This document shows positions 7,558-16,018 of a stretch of 33,762 bases of DNA, in pieces. Positions within the stretch are counted from its first letter, which is position 1. Every line of letters starts with the position of its first letter. The position numbers and the translations under genes were made by a program. The notes beneath the pieces are model-generated. The model was not told the origin of the DNA, searched no databases, and was given only the letters and a program-made list of their open reading frames with translations. The stretch is taken from positions 1 through 33,762 of the forward strand of contig JABDFS010000037.1 in NCBI GenBank assembly GCA_013286425.1, in the 5' to 3' direction. Source of the DNA: Bacteroidota bacterium (GTDB lineage: Bacteria > Bacteroidota > Bacteroidia > Chitinophagales > Chitinophagaceae).

Positions 7558-10341
7558 TTATCTTTTCTGCTTACATTTTACATTAATAAACAAAAAAGTA
7601 ACTGACGATAAAACAATTACTCCTATTACACTAACCCATATCCAAAAATTTATAGAAGCAACACTATTTGAAAGCACAATTGGTTTTGCATTGCCTATCA
7701 AAATCATGTTTGCCCAATAATAAGGTAATTTACTTTCAGCATCACCATCACTGCTTATGAATTCCAGTTTAGCTTTTTGTAAGGCAATATCCTTGGATAT
7801 TCCCGAAGCGATATATTCATTGAATTTTTCCGTGATGCTGTAAATAGATTCTTCATCCGCATTCCATAAAGTTGCTGCTACAGACGGAATTCCTGCAGCA
7901 GAAAACCCTCTTGCAAGACTGTAAATTCCTTCGCCTGTAGCATTTTTGCCAACATCAGTTTCACAGGCACTCAGTATAACAAGTTGTGTTGCCGAATTCT
8001 GCACTGGCAATGATTGTAATTCAGTAAGCGCAATAATTGAGTCGTGCATAAAGAGCCTTGGTTCATCATCTGAAGTATCTGCCATTGCATGCGAGAATAT
8101 ATTGGCTACTGTATAATCAGATATGTGACTTAAAAAATTATACTTGCTAGCTTTATTATTTATGAATAAAGTTGTCGTTTTATAGAAGGAAGCACATTTT
8201 TGTATTGATGAAACGGATTTCTGTAATTCAGTTACACCTGATATTACACTGAACGATGCTGGTGCAAAGCCAACAAAATTGCCCGATGCTTTTCCTTGAT
8301 CGTAGTGCTTCATTAAAAATCGCGCGGAATAAGTATAACTAAAAGCATAATTATTTATAAGAAAATTTTTCCCGGCATTATCAGTACAAAGCGCTTCAAA
8401 AGGAATTACAAAATTGTCCGGGCAAATTATTGTTCTCCCTTTTGGAATATCTAAAAGCTTAAATAAAGCTTTATATAATTTATTTGATAGAGAATTAAAC
8501 AAAGGGCGATTTCTAAAGTATTGCTCTTTGTCTGAACATAATTGAAGAAAAGTGGCAATGTCATTTGCGGTGATATCATTTGCGGAGCGTTTAATAAATG
8601 TAATCCTATTTTGCGTAATATCCAGTATATAACAAACGTTGCCATTAAAAAAATAGTCAACAAAGCTTTGTTTATTTAAACTTAGATAATTCTGAAAATC
8701 TTTTAAAGATGGAGTATAGTCGTCATATTTATATTGATAATAACTAGGATATTTTTGGTCTAATGTTGCTATGAAATGCTCAAAATCTCCTCTCGCATTT
8801 ATAAGTTGTGATTCTACCTGTTGATATTTTATTGAAGTATCTGTAAGTGTCGAAAGCTGTTGCTGTAACTCAACAATCCTTATTTGATAAATTTCTTGCT
8901 TGGAAGCATCTGCTTTTGATAAACGATTAGAAGCATTCAATTCGTTTAATTTATCATTAAGTAAAACAGCCTTGCTTTTTTCCATGAAATAAAAAGCGTT
9001 CTTTGTGTCATTCATAGCAAAGCAGGCTTCGATTGCATCATTAAAAAAATCCCTTGTTTTATTTCGCCAATAAAGCTTGCTTTGCTCTCCTAACTGAGTA
9101 TACCTAATTTGCGTTATAACGGTATCTGTTGTTAAAGCAGATTGTAAACAGGCACGCAAATAATCAAGTTTTTTTGTTCTTTTATAAACCGCCAACAATA
9201 GTTTCGTCTTGTCAATAATTATTGAAAGGATTGCATCTTTGAACCCTACAGCATTAAGTTGCTTTGCAGTTACTGATGACAAAGCGTTCGCATTACAGTT
9301 TACATTTAAATATAAAAGTGCTTGCGAAAAATTTTTACTTGCTTTTTCGTATTTATGTTGTTTAAATTCAGCTTCTCCAGCGTTGACAGAGACTTCTGAA
9401 AGCCGTAATGAATCTTTAGCCTTTTCAGCATATTCTATAGCTTTTAGAAAATATTTTTGGGCTTCTGCATAATTTTTTAAGCTATCGAGAAGTAGAATAC
9501 CAAAATCGTTATAAACGCCTGAAATTTGTCCGAAATCTTTCGCCTTTAAACTTATTTTAATTGCCGATAAAAAAAAGGAATTAGCAAAAGAAAACTGTCT
9601 TTTTTTCCCATAATCAAGCGCTTTAATTTTGTATGCGTCCGATAAATATGATGTATTTGGAAAATGTCTTGATAATTCAATTATACTATTTACATCCTTA
9701 ATACTTTCGTTTATTTGATCTTGATAGTAATAAGCCAAACTACGTAGGTCTAAAAAAAACATATGACTATCAGTATCAATATTGTTTATACTATTTTTAA
9801 TGCCAAAAGTACTTTCTTCAACAACTTTTTCGTAATCACCTAACTCTCTATATGCATTAACTTTTTCTAGTCTTGCACTGATAAAATGATAGTATATGTT
9901 TGGTGACGGAGTTAGAGATTGAGCAAGTATAATAGTGCTGTCAAAGTATAATAGTGCTTTATTAAAATTTGTTAACTTAGAATAATAATAACCAAGTGCG
10001 TAATAATTTGAAATAGCAGAAATTTTTGAACTACCTTCTCTACCGGAAAGATTTAATCGAAGTGCTTCTGTTGTAAGTTCAATAGCGGTTTCATAATTTT
10101 TATTATTTAATTCACAAAGACCAGCTGTATAAACAACTTTTGCATATACTGAGTCTAAAGGGAGCTTACATTTTTCTGAAATATTTTTAAGATTATATAA
10201 TAATCTTAATTTTTCCTGATTTTTAAGATCACTCTTTTCTATAGAAGTTAAACTATCCCAAACCATTTTACTTGTCAAGCATTGAGTAAAACATAAAGTG
10301 GGTAGAAAACATAGTAAAAAAAGCTTACTTTTTTTCAACAC
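7558..10341 (-). CDS. Exported TPR-CHAT caspase-like protease, C-terminally membrane-anchored
   Basis: A 927-residue protein with an N-terminal signal peptide (MLKKSKLFLLCFLPTLCFTQ), a long array of TPR-like helical repeats over about 25-470 (for example NYETAIELTTEALRLN, AEAQKYFLKAIEYAEKAKD and YEKASKNFSQALLYLN), a charged coiled-coil-like part (about 470-530), and a CHAT domain (about 640-890). The CHAT catalytic pair is present: His751 in NIFSHAMAD and Cys793 in LVILSACETDVG, followed by GEGIYSLARGF and the C-terminal LPYYWANMILIG. A hydrophobic span (about 897-921) and the basic end KCKQKR would anchor it in the inner membrane with the bulk in the periplasm. CHAT domains are caspase/separase-clan cysteine proteases usually paired with TPR sensor regions. 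It is the last gene of the sigma/TPR/small-protein cluster. The start is GTG at 10341, or TTG one codon later. Confidence 0.88.
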   Translation of the reverse strand: MLKKSKLFLLCFLPTLCFTQCLTSKMVWDSLTSIEKSDLKNQEKLRLLYNLKNISEKCKLPLDSVYAKVVYTAGLCELNNKNYETAIELTTEALRLNLSGREGSSKISAISNYYALGYYYSKLTNFNKALLYFDSTIILAQSLTPSPNIYYHFISARLEKVNAYRELGDYEKVVEESTFGIKNSINNIDTDSHMFFLDLRSLAYYYQDQINESIKDVNSIIELSRHFPNTSYLSDAYKIKALDYGKKRQFSFANSFFLSAIKISLKAKDFGQISGVYNDFGILLLDSLKNYAEAQKYFLKAIEYAEKAKDSLRLSEVSVNAGEAEFKQHKYEKASKNFSQALLYLNVNCNANALSSVTAKQLNAVGFKDAILSIIIDKTKLLLAVYKRTKKLDYLRACLQSALTTDTVITQIRYTQLGEQSKLYWRNKTRDFFNDAIEACFAMNDTKNAFYFMEKSKAVLLNDKLNELNASNRLSKADASKQEIYQIRIVELQQQLSTLTDTSIKYQQVESQLINARGDFEHFIATLDQKYPSYYQYKYDDYTPSLKDFQNYLSLNKQSFVDYFFNGNVCYILDITQNRITFIKRSANDITANDIATFLQLCSDKEQYFRNRPLFNSLSNKLYKALFKLLDIPKGRTIICPDNFVIPFEALCTDNAGKNFLINNYAFSYTYSARFLMKHYDQGKASGNFVGFAPASFSVISGVTELQKSVSSIQKCASFYKTTTLFINNKASKYNFLSHISDYTVANIFSHAMADTSDDEPRLFMHDSIIALTELQSLPVQNSATQLVILSACETDVGKNATGEGIYSLARGFSAAGIPSVAATLWNADEESIYSITEKFNEYIASGISKDIALQKAKLEFISSDGDAESKLPYYWANMILIGNAKPIVLSNSVASINFWIWVSVIGVIVLSSVTFLFINVKCKQKR

Positions 10342-10434
10342 TACTTAAAATTTTAACAAAAGTTAGTAGCTCATTAAACAATCTTGAAAATATAGATCAA
10401 GGATATTATTTTTTCTTGGTCAACTTTTAATTGC

Positions 10435-10695
10435 TCAATAATCTTTATGGTAAATTTTATGTTTTTTTATTGGTTTACTTGTGTCTTTAATATTAGAATT
10501 AGGAGGTCTATTTGGGTGAGTTGAACTGTCGATGACTTCTTGTGGAAGGTAAATTGTATGATTGGGGGGAATTGAATCCATGTGACTAACAGCATATGCT
10601 TTATATAAATTACTTTCAGCAGTTGATTTTTCTATAATACATACATATACTAATAGAAAAAAGATAAAAGTTTTAAAAAGAATTTTCGTTTTCAT
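10435..10695 (-). CDS. Small exported protein of unknown function
   Basis: An 86-residue protein with a signal peptide (MKTKILFKTFIFFLLVYVCI, then likely cleavage after STA) and a short, proline- and lysine-rich mature part (SIPPNHTIYLPQEVIDSS, PNRPPNSNI, KKHKIYHKDY). It has no cysteines after the signal region and no recognised domain. It lies between the TPR protein gene (42-base gap) and the TPR-CHAT gene (93-base gap), all on one strand, so it is probably co-transcribed. It could be a substrate or partner of the CHAT protein in the periplasm; that is a guess from position only. Confidence 0.6.
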   Translation of the reverse strand: MKTKILFKTFIFFLLVYVCIIEKSTAESNLYKAYAVSHMDSIPPNHTIYLPQEVIDSSTHPNRPPNSNIKDTSKPIKKHKIYHKDY

Positions 10696-10737
10696 AAATT
10701 GAGTTTTAAATGATTTGTGTTCAGATAATATACATGT

Positions 10738-11481
10738 TTAAAAAAAAATTTCCCATTCTTCCGCTTTCTCTGCACCATATAATTTTTGTTGTTTAACAAC
10801 TTGTAGTAACTGCTTTGCTCTCTCTTTATCGCCTTCGTCATTTCGCTCCATTAATGTTATTGCTTTTAAAAATGAAGCGTGACTTGCATACAAACCCGGC
10901 ATACTTCCCAATTCATCAAATTGCTGCAGAGCATCGTTATAACTTTTCTTCACTAGATAAGTAAGGCCAATATTCATTTTTGCTTCACTGTTATCAGGAT
11001 GATTATCATAAACACCCTGAAATATTTTTATCGCCGAATCGTATTGTTGTTTGTTAAACAAATCTTTACCCTGATGCAGGCTATCGGTTATTCCTAATGT
11101 TTGATGTAATTGCATCAAATTTTCTTTTACATAATTATCTGCCAGTTTTTCTGGCGTTGTCCGAAAAAAAAGATAATAACTCCCGGCAATAATTATTATT
11201 GATGCTGCAACAGAAGTAATATAAATTCGCCATTTTTCAAACCGCACTGCGATGAGTGATTCTTCTTTTTGCTTATATAAATCTTTAAATCTTTCTGTCG
11301 TTTCTTCTTGCTGCAATTGCTTCGCAGCAATGATGGTACTCAGGTAAAACGCAACCTTTTCTGCAAATTCGGGGTCGGTACTTATATTTTCTTCAAATTG
11401 TTTTTTTTGCTCTTCATTAAGCGCATTCCTGTAATAATCTTCTACATACTGGTTAACATCTTTATATTGGTCGTTGTTCAT
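10738..11481 (-). CDS. Membrane-spanning TPR protein in anti-sigma position
   Basis: A 247-residue protein with a cytosolic N-terminal part (about 1-84) rich in charge, one transmembrane span (about 85-106, IYITSVAASIIIIAGSYYLF) and a periplasmic TPR part (about 115-247, for example GKDLFNKQQYDSAIKIFQGV and AKMNIGLTYLVKKSYNDALQ). The N-terminal layout QYVEDYYRNALNEEQKKQFE then DPEFAEKVAFYLS resembles the start of membrane anti-sigma factors, but lacks the HxxxCxxC zinc motif. It begins 11 bases after the ECF sigma stop codon. The ATG at 11481 is chosen because the longer frame from 11517 would overlap the sigma gene and adds only MHRKITSIILCI. Likely role: anti-sigma factor or sigma regulator that senses something in the periplasm through its TPRs. 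Confidence 0.78.
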   Translation of the reverse strand: MNNDQYKDVNQYVEDYYRNALNEEQKKQFEENISTDPEFAEKVAFYLSTIIAAKQLQQEETTERFKDLYKQKEESLIAVRFEKWRIYITSVAASIIIIAGSYYLFFRTTPEKLADNYVKENLMQLHQTLGITDSLHQGKDLFNKQQYDSAIKIFQGVYDNHPDNSEAKMNIGLTYLVKKSYNDALQQFDELGSMPGLYASHASFLKAITLMERNDEGDKERAKQLLQVVKQQKLYGAEKAEEWEIFF

Positions 11482-11492
11482 TATACACAGGA

Positions 11493-12050
11493 TTATTGAC
11501 GTAATTTTTCGATGCACCTTCCTCGACTCGTTCTTACAACATCCGCTGAACTATAACCAAGTTTTTCCGCCGTCGTTTTATCGGGCGAATTATTGATGAA
11601 ATATTCTAATAATTCCCGGCACTTATTTCCAAGATCCTGTAACTTCTTTTTTAAAGACTCAATATCTGTCCTCTCAATCAACACCTGGATTATAGATTTA
11701 GCCGGATCGGATAAATCAGCAAGTGTGTCTGTAAATTCTTCTGTGTTGTTAACCGCATATTTATTTGACGATTTCTTTCTCAACACATCAACACATTTAT
11801 TATTAAATATTGTAAACAGGTATGTTTTTATTGAAGACCGGCCTTCAAAATCATCACTAATAATTTTTTCGATTATTTTTAAAACAGTATCTGAATAGGC
11901 GGTGAAGATTTCGTCATCATTTAATTTAAACTTTTTTTGAGACGTATTCATGAGGTAAGCATATTGCGAAAATAATTGATCTTCTGCTCTTCTTCTGAAG
12001 GTACCCGTTTGTTTAAGGCCTTCTACTATTTCTTTATCATTTAAAAACAT
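11493..12050 (-). CDS. ECF-type RNA polymerase sigma factor
   Basis: A 185-residue sigma-70-family protein of ECF size. Region 2 is at about 22-95: EDQLFSQYAYLMN, then SIKTYLFTIFNNKCVDVLRKK, the helix that binds the -10 element. Region 4 is at about 132-185, with CRELLEYFINNSPDKTTAEK, LGYSSADVVRTSRGRCIEKL as helix-turn-helix. The region 4 recognition helix differs from most ECF proteins (the usual GxSxxTVKxR is GYSSADVVRTSR here), as in many Bacteroidetes sigma factors encoded beside TPR proteins. It heads the cluster that runs to the TPR-CHAT gene and is divergent from a T9SS adhesin gene. The 257 bases between them would hold promoters for both. Confidence 0.88.
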   Translation of the reverse strand: MFLNDKEIVEGLKQTGTFRRRAEDQLFSQYAYLMNTSQKKFKLNDDEIFTAYSDTVLKIIEKIISDDFEGRSSIKTYLFTIFNNKCVDVLRKKSSNKYAVNNTEEFTDTLADLSDPAKSIIQVLIERTDIESLKKKLQDLGNKCRELLEYFINNSPDKTTAEKLGYSSADVVRTSRGRCIEKLRQ

Positions 12051-12307
12051 GTGGTCTGTTTTTCAAAGGCATTTATCAAAAGTCCCTGCGGTTAGTTGTT
12101 TTTGGAAGAGTACCCATACTTCACTATTTAATATTACGGAATAATAATTACCCTTCAAATTTTATTAGGTAAAATTTTTTAAACCATGTTTCGGTGAAGT
12201 TTTGAAAACCGTCACATTAAAGTTAACTAAACAATTAAAAGCTTCGAAGCGTGTAAAGGAGTAAGCCGAAAATCCTTAATTAAAGAGTAGGTAAAAAACT
12301 AATTAAA
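12051..12307. other. Divergent promoter region between sigma operon and adhesin gene
   Basis: These 257 bases separate the ECF sigma gene (minus) from the first adhesin gene (plus). No ORF or strong hairpin was seen. If the sigma factor recognises its own promoter, as most ECF factors do, a site should lie in the left half of this gap. I could not identify one with confidence. Confidence 0.45.
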
Positions 12308-13960
12308 ATGAAAACAAAATTATTCTCAATTGTTGCAACTCTAATAGTTGCTTCGATCATTAGCGTTCAGAAAACCAATGCTCAAAACTGGTTACTCGGG
12401 GGTAATAATACAAGTCAGGATACAGCACTTGGTACTAAAAATCTGCATTCAGTGAAAATTATATCTAACAACATAGAAAGGATACATGTTGACAAAGGCG
12501 GGAATATCGGAATTGGTACCGGCACACCTGGATTTCCTTTAAATTTTGCCTCATCGTTAGGCGATAAGATTTCGCTGTATGGAAATACAGGAGCGCATTA
12601 TGGTTTTGGTATTCTTAATCACCTTTTTCAGGTATATACAGATAATACTACATCAGACATAGCTTTTGGTTCTGGCTCAAGCTTGGCCTTTGGGGAAGTA
12701 ATGCGCATAAAAGGAAATGGTAATGTAGGAATTGGAACAACTACACCAACCCTTGGCAAATTTGTTGTGGAAGGAGTTGTTGGAAATACTGTAGGAATTT
12801 TTCGGGGAGGCTCAACCAGCAAAGGAATTAGCTTGGTTGCAGACTGGCCGGGAGTTTATTTCAATTCTTATTTTAATGGAACACAAAGAGCTTTGGGAAC
12901 TGGTTTTACAGGAATTTTAAATTTTGATCCTGCTACCGGCAACATTGATTTGGGTACAAGTCCCACCTCGGGCAATGCAGGAGATCCAGTGCCATCGCCT
13001 GCAAGGTTATTAATAGATAAAAATGGTAATGTAGGAATTGGCACTACAACCCCATCCAATAGATTAGTAGTAACCGATAATACACAACAAGGACCCTCTG
13101 CCGTTATTAATAATCTAAAAAACGCCCCTGTGTTTAATGATGGTTTATATATCACCGCTGGCAACAATGTTCAGGCAAATGGAACTGCTTATGATTCCTG
13201 GATGATTAATTTTCAGCGTCCCGATGGAACTCAAATTGGCAGAATCGCTCAGACTGGTCCGACATCGGTAGGGTATTTCACTGCTACTACCCCTGGCCAG
13301 CAATTAAAAACAAATATTCAAGATACCAAATATGGCTTGGCTACTCTTTTAAAAATTGGAGTGAAAGATTTTAAAGATGATAACTCGCAATTGATGACAG
13401 GTTTTATTGCACAGCAATTATATGACTTATATCCTTTTGCAGTAAGTAAAGGGGATGCAGCCGGAAGAAAGGCCTCTTGGATGGTGGACTATAGCCGGCT
13501 TACTCCGTTGCTGGTAAAATCAGTTCAGGAACTATCTTCTCAAAACGATTCATTAAAGCAAAGCAACCAGGCATTAAATGATAAATTAAACGCTTTATCA
13601 GATAAAATAAATCAGATTGAAAATGCAATGAGCCAGTGTTGTAACAGTTTTTCATCAAATATGCAATCTGCAAATCAATCAGATTCAAAAATTTCTGTTG
13701 CACCAAGATTAGATCAAAATGTTCCTAACCCATTTAACAGCAGTTCATCTATCAGCTATTATATTCCTTCTGGTTTTCATAATGCACAATTAATGATAAC
13801 TGATGCATCAGGTAAAATTTTAAAAACTTACGCTATTACACAAACCGGTTCTGGTAAACAGATGATTTCCGGTGGTGAACTGGCAAACGGCATGTATCAA
13901 TATTCCTTATTAGTTGACGGAAAAATAATAGATACAAAGAAAATGGTGATATCAAAATAA
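12308..13960 (+). CDS. T9SS-sorted adhesin-like protein with degenerate S74-type tail-fibre chaperone domain
   Basis: A 550-residue exported protein with signal peptide MKTKLFSIVATLIVASIISV, cut near TNAQ. The mature part carries beta-strand modules punctuated by NIGIGTGTP and NVGIGTTTP (twice), a motif typical of Bacteroidetes tail-fibre-domain proteins. Residues about 328-400 resemble the peptidase S74 intramolecular chaperone (LKTNI, LMTGFIAQQLYDLYP, VDYSRLTPLLVKSVQEL). A trimer-type coiled coil follows (DSLKQSNQALNDKLNALSDK), then a T9SS type A sorting domain (LDQNVPNPFNSSSSISYYIP to KKMVISK). Self-cleaving S74 domains use a Ser-Lys pair in SDxxxK. Here Lys334 is present but Pro329 stands where the Ser should be, so cleavage is doubtful. 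It is probably a surface trimer. It is divergent from the sigma/CHAT operon and paralogous to the next gene. Confidence 0.83.
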   Translation: MKTKLFSIVATLIVASIISVQKTNAQNWLLGGNNTSQDTALGTKNLHSVKIISNNIERIHVDKGGNIGIGTGTPGFPLNFASSLGDKISLYGNTGAHYGFGILNHLFQVYTDNTTSDIAFGSGSSLAFGEVMRIKGNGNVGIGTTTPTLGKFVVEGVVGNTVGIFRGGSTSKGISLVADWPGVYFNSYFNGTQRALGTGFTGILNFDPATGNIDLGTSPTSGNAGDPVPSPARLLIDKNGNVGIGTTTPSNRLVVTDNTQQGPSAVINNLKNAPVFNDGLYITAGNNVQANGTAYDSWMINFQRPDGTQIGRIAQTGPTSVGYFTATTPGQQLKTNIQDTKYGLATLLKIGVKDFKDDNSQLMTGFIAQQLYDLYPFAVSKGDAAGRKASWMVDYSRLTPLLVKSVQELSSQNDSLKQSNQALNDKLNALSDKINQIENAMSQCCNSFSSNMQSANQSDSKISVAPRLDQNVPNPFNSSSSISYYIPSGFHNAQLMITDASGKILKTYAITQTGSGKQMISGGELANGMYQYSLLVDGKIIDTKKMVISK

Positions 13961-14005
13961 GCAGGCCCCGGTATACAATATTGAACGAAACCAGCAACAA
14001 ACAAC

Positions 14006-14053
14006 AAGGTGCACGGCAACATCAAACCTGCTCATTGCCCGTGCACCTTTTGA
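14006..14053 (+). terminator. Hairpin terminator between the two adhesin genes
   Basis: AAGGTGCACGG at 14006-14016 pairs with CCGTGCACCTT at 14039-14049 (11 perfect base pairs, extendable by three more across a bulge), followed by a short T run. It lies 46 bases after the first adhesin stop codon. The T tract is weak, but the stem is strong. Confidence 0.55.
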
Positions 14054-14108
14054 TGGCACATTTCTTTCTTCCCTGGTGAATAATGAATAAGCCAAAAAAA
14101 TAAATAGA

Positions 14109-15836
14109 ATGAAAAAGATAATTCTTATACTTCTGGGTGCATCATTTTTTACTTGCGCTCATGCACAATGGAAGTTAACAGGTAACTTAAACACTAATCC
14201 CAAAAAAAATTGGGTAGGAACAAATGATGACCAGCCGCTTAACTTTCGTGTGAACAGTGAAGAGGCCGGAACAATAAATAAAGATAAAGGAAACACAGCC
14301 TTCGGTTATTTAGCCTTTAATAATGGTATATATAGCCAAAATCCAATCAATATTTCCAATACAGCATTTGGCGCATGGGCATTACAAAAAAATAATCAAA
14401 GTGATTACAATACAGCAATAGGTTCAAATGCTTTACGGAATAATATTAATGGGTACGGAAATGTGGCTGTTGGGTTTTCCGCATTAGGTACGGGAAGCAG
14501 CGGCTACGGCAATACTGCAATTGGTTATCACGCCCTTGACGCTGAGGCTTCGAATTACAACACGGCTATTGGTTTTGAAAGCATGTTGTACAACAAAAAT
14601 GGATATGAAAATGTCGCGATTGGATTTTGGGCCCTGTTAGGAAGAACAACTAATGCAAAAGATAGTTTAAGAGAGGGAAACACTGGCTGCGGAGATAATG
14701 CTTTGCAAAATATAGACAATCAACGCGACAACGCAGCTTTCGGCCAGGATGCTATCAGGGGCGACACTACATACGGTACCGGCAACAACAATAGTTCATT
14801 GGGTACACTTTCTTTGATTAATAATTACGGAGATAACAATTCGGCCTTGGGATATAGCGCTGGATATAACAATACTTCCGGAACCGGAAATTTATTTCTT
14901 GGTGCAAATGCAGACATTGTATCCGGCAATAATATCTCCGGTGCAGCCGCAATTGGTGCCGGTGCAATAGTAAGCGCAAGCAATAAAATGCAATTGGGAA
15001 GTTCTGCCACTATTTTATCAACCACAGGCGGTTATACAATTGTAAGCGACAAAAGGTTTAAGCAAAACATTGAAGATAAAAAAGTTCCTGGCCTTAATTT
15101 TATTGATAACCTTCATCCTGTAACGTACACTTTCAATTATAAAAGCTTTGATGATTTCCTGAGAAAAAAGAATAAAATTACTGATGAGAACTATCAAAAT
15201 CAATTACTTGAAAAAAGTAAAATACAACAAACAGGATTTATAGCACAGGAAGTGGATCAGTTAGTAAAGGATAGCGGATTTGTCTTTAACGGAGTTTATG
15301 AACCTCAGAATAACAATGATAATTATGCTTTGGATTATAGCAGATTTGTAGTGCCTCTCGTAAAAGCTGTACAGGAATTATCATCTCAAAACGATATCAA
15401 ACAAGAGCAAATTGATTCGCTTAAGCAAAGCAACCAGGCATTAAATGATAAACTGAATACTTTATCAGATAAAATAAATCAGGTTGAAAATGCAATGAGC
15501 CAATGCTGCAACAGCTTTTCATCAAGCATGCAATCTTATGATAATAGCCAGGCACAATCAATAACTATTAATGCCGCAGCAAGTTTGAATCAAAATGTTC
15601 CTAATCCATTTAACAGCAGTTCATCTATCAGCTATTATATTCCTTCAGGTTCTCACAATGCAGAATTAATGATAACAGATGCATCAGGTAAAACCTTGAA
15701 GACTTATTCTATCACACAAAGCGGTTCAGGTAAACAAATTATTACAGGCAGAGAACTAACAAGTGGTATGTATCAATATTCTTTATTAGTTGACGGAAAA
15801 ATAATAGATACAAAGAAAATGATACTCTCAAAATAA
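14109..15836 (+). CDS. T9SS-sorted adhesin with YadA-head-like repeats and active-looking S74 chaperone domain
   Basis: A 575-residue exported protein with signal peptide MKKIILILLGASFFTCAHA. Residues about 60-290 contain a dozen repeats of the form NTAIGxxAL (NTAFGAWAL, NTAIGSNAL, NVAVGFSAL, NTAIGYHAL, NVAIGFWAL, NSALGYSAG and others), the left-handed beta-roll pattern of YadA-like trimeric adhesin heads. An S74 intramolecular chaperone domain follows (about 310-440) with the canonical SDKRFKQNI (Ser313, Lys318), TGFIAQEVDQLV and LDYSRFVVPLVKAVQEL. A coiled coil comes next, then a T9SS type A sorting domain ending KKMILSK. It presumably trimerises on the surface. The last 140 codons are close to those of the preceding gene at both protein and DNA level, showing duplication or gene conversion of the tail module. 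Confidence 0.86.
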   Translation: MKKIILILLGASFFTCAHAQWKLTGNLNTNPKKNWVGTNDDQPLNFRVNSEEAGTINKDKGNTAFGYLAFNNGIYSQNPINISNTAFGAWALQKNNQSDYNTAIGSNALRNNINGYGNVAVGFSALGTGSSGYGNTAIGYHALDAEASNYNTAIGFESMLYNKNGYENVAIGFWALLGRTTNAKDSLREGNTGCGDNALQNIDNQRDNAAFGQDAIRGDTTYGTGNNNSSLGTLSLINNYGDNNSALGYSAGYNNTSGTGNLFLGANADIVSGNNISGAAAIGAGAIVSASNKMQLGSSATILSTTGGYTIVSDKRFKQNIEDKKVPGLNFIDNLHPVTYTFNYKSFDDFLRKKNKITDENYQNQLLEKSKIQQTGFIAQEVDQLVKDSGFVFNGVYEPQNNNDNYALDYSRFVVPLVKAVQELSSQNDIKQEQIDSLKQSNQALNDKLNTLSDKINQVENAMSQCCNSFSSSMQSYDNSQAQSITINAAASLNQNVPNPFNSSSSISYYIPSGSHNAELMITDASGKTLKTYSITQSGSGKQIITGRELTSGMYQYSLLVDGKIIDTKKMILSK

Positions 15837-16018
15837 CCAGTTTTCAACTCTAACCCTTATTATAATTAGTAAAAACATTTTTGACCTTTAGGTTTATAAA
15901 ACTCTGTAAAATTTCCTTCATAAATCTCACCACATGCCATGCGGGCGGATATGAACATTCTTTCACTGCAATGTGATGGCTGCTTCAGTAAAATTTATAA
16001 ACAATTAAATATTTATTT

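Noticed and set aside
11482-11517. Upstream start of the TPR anti-sigma-position protein
   Set aside because: It overlaps the sigma gene and adds residues with no family feature. ATG 11481 leaves a normal 11-base gap.
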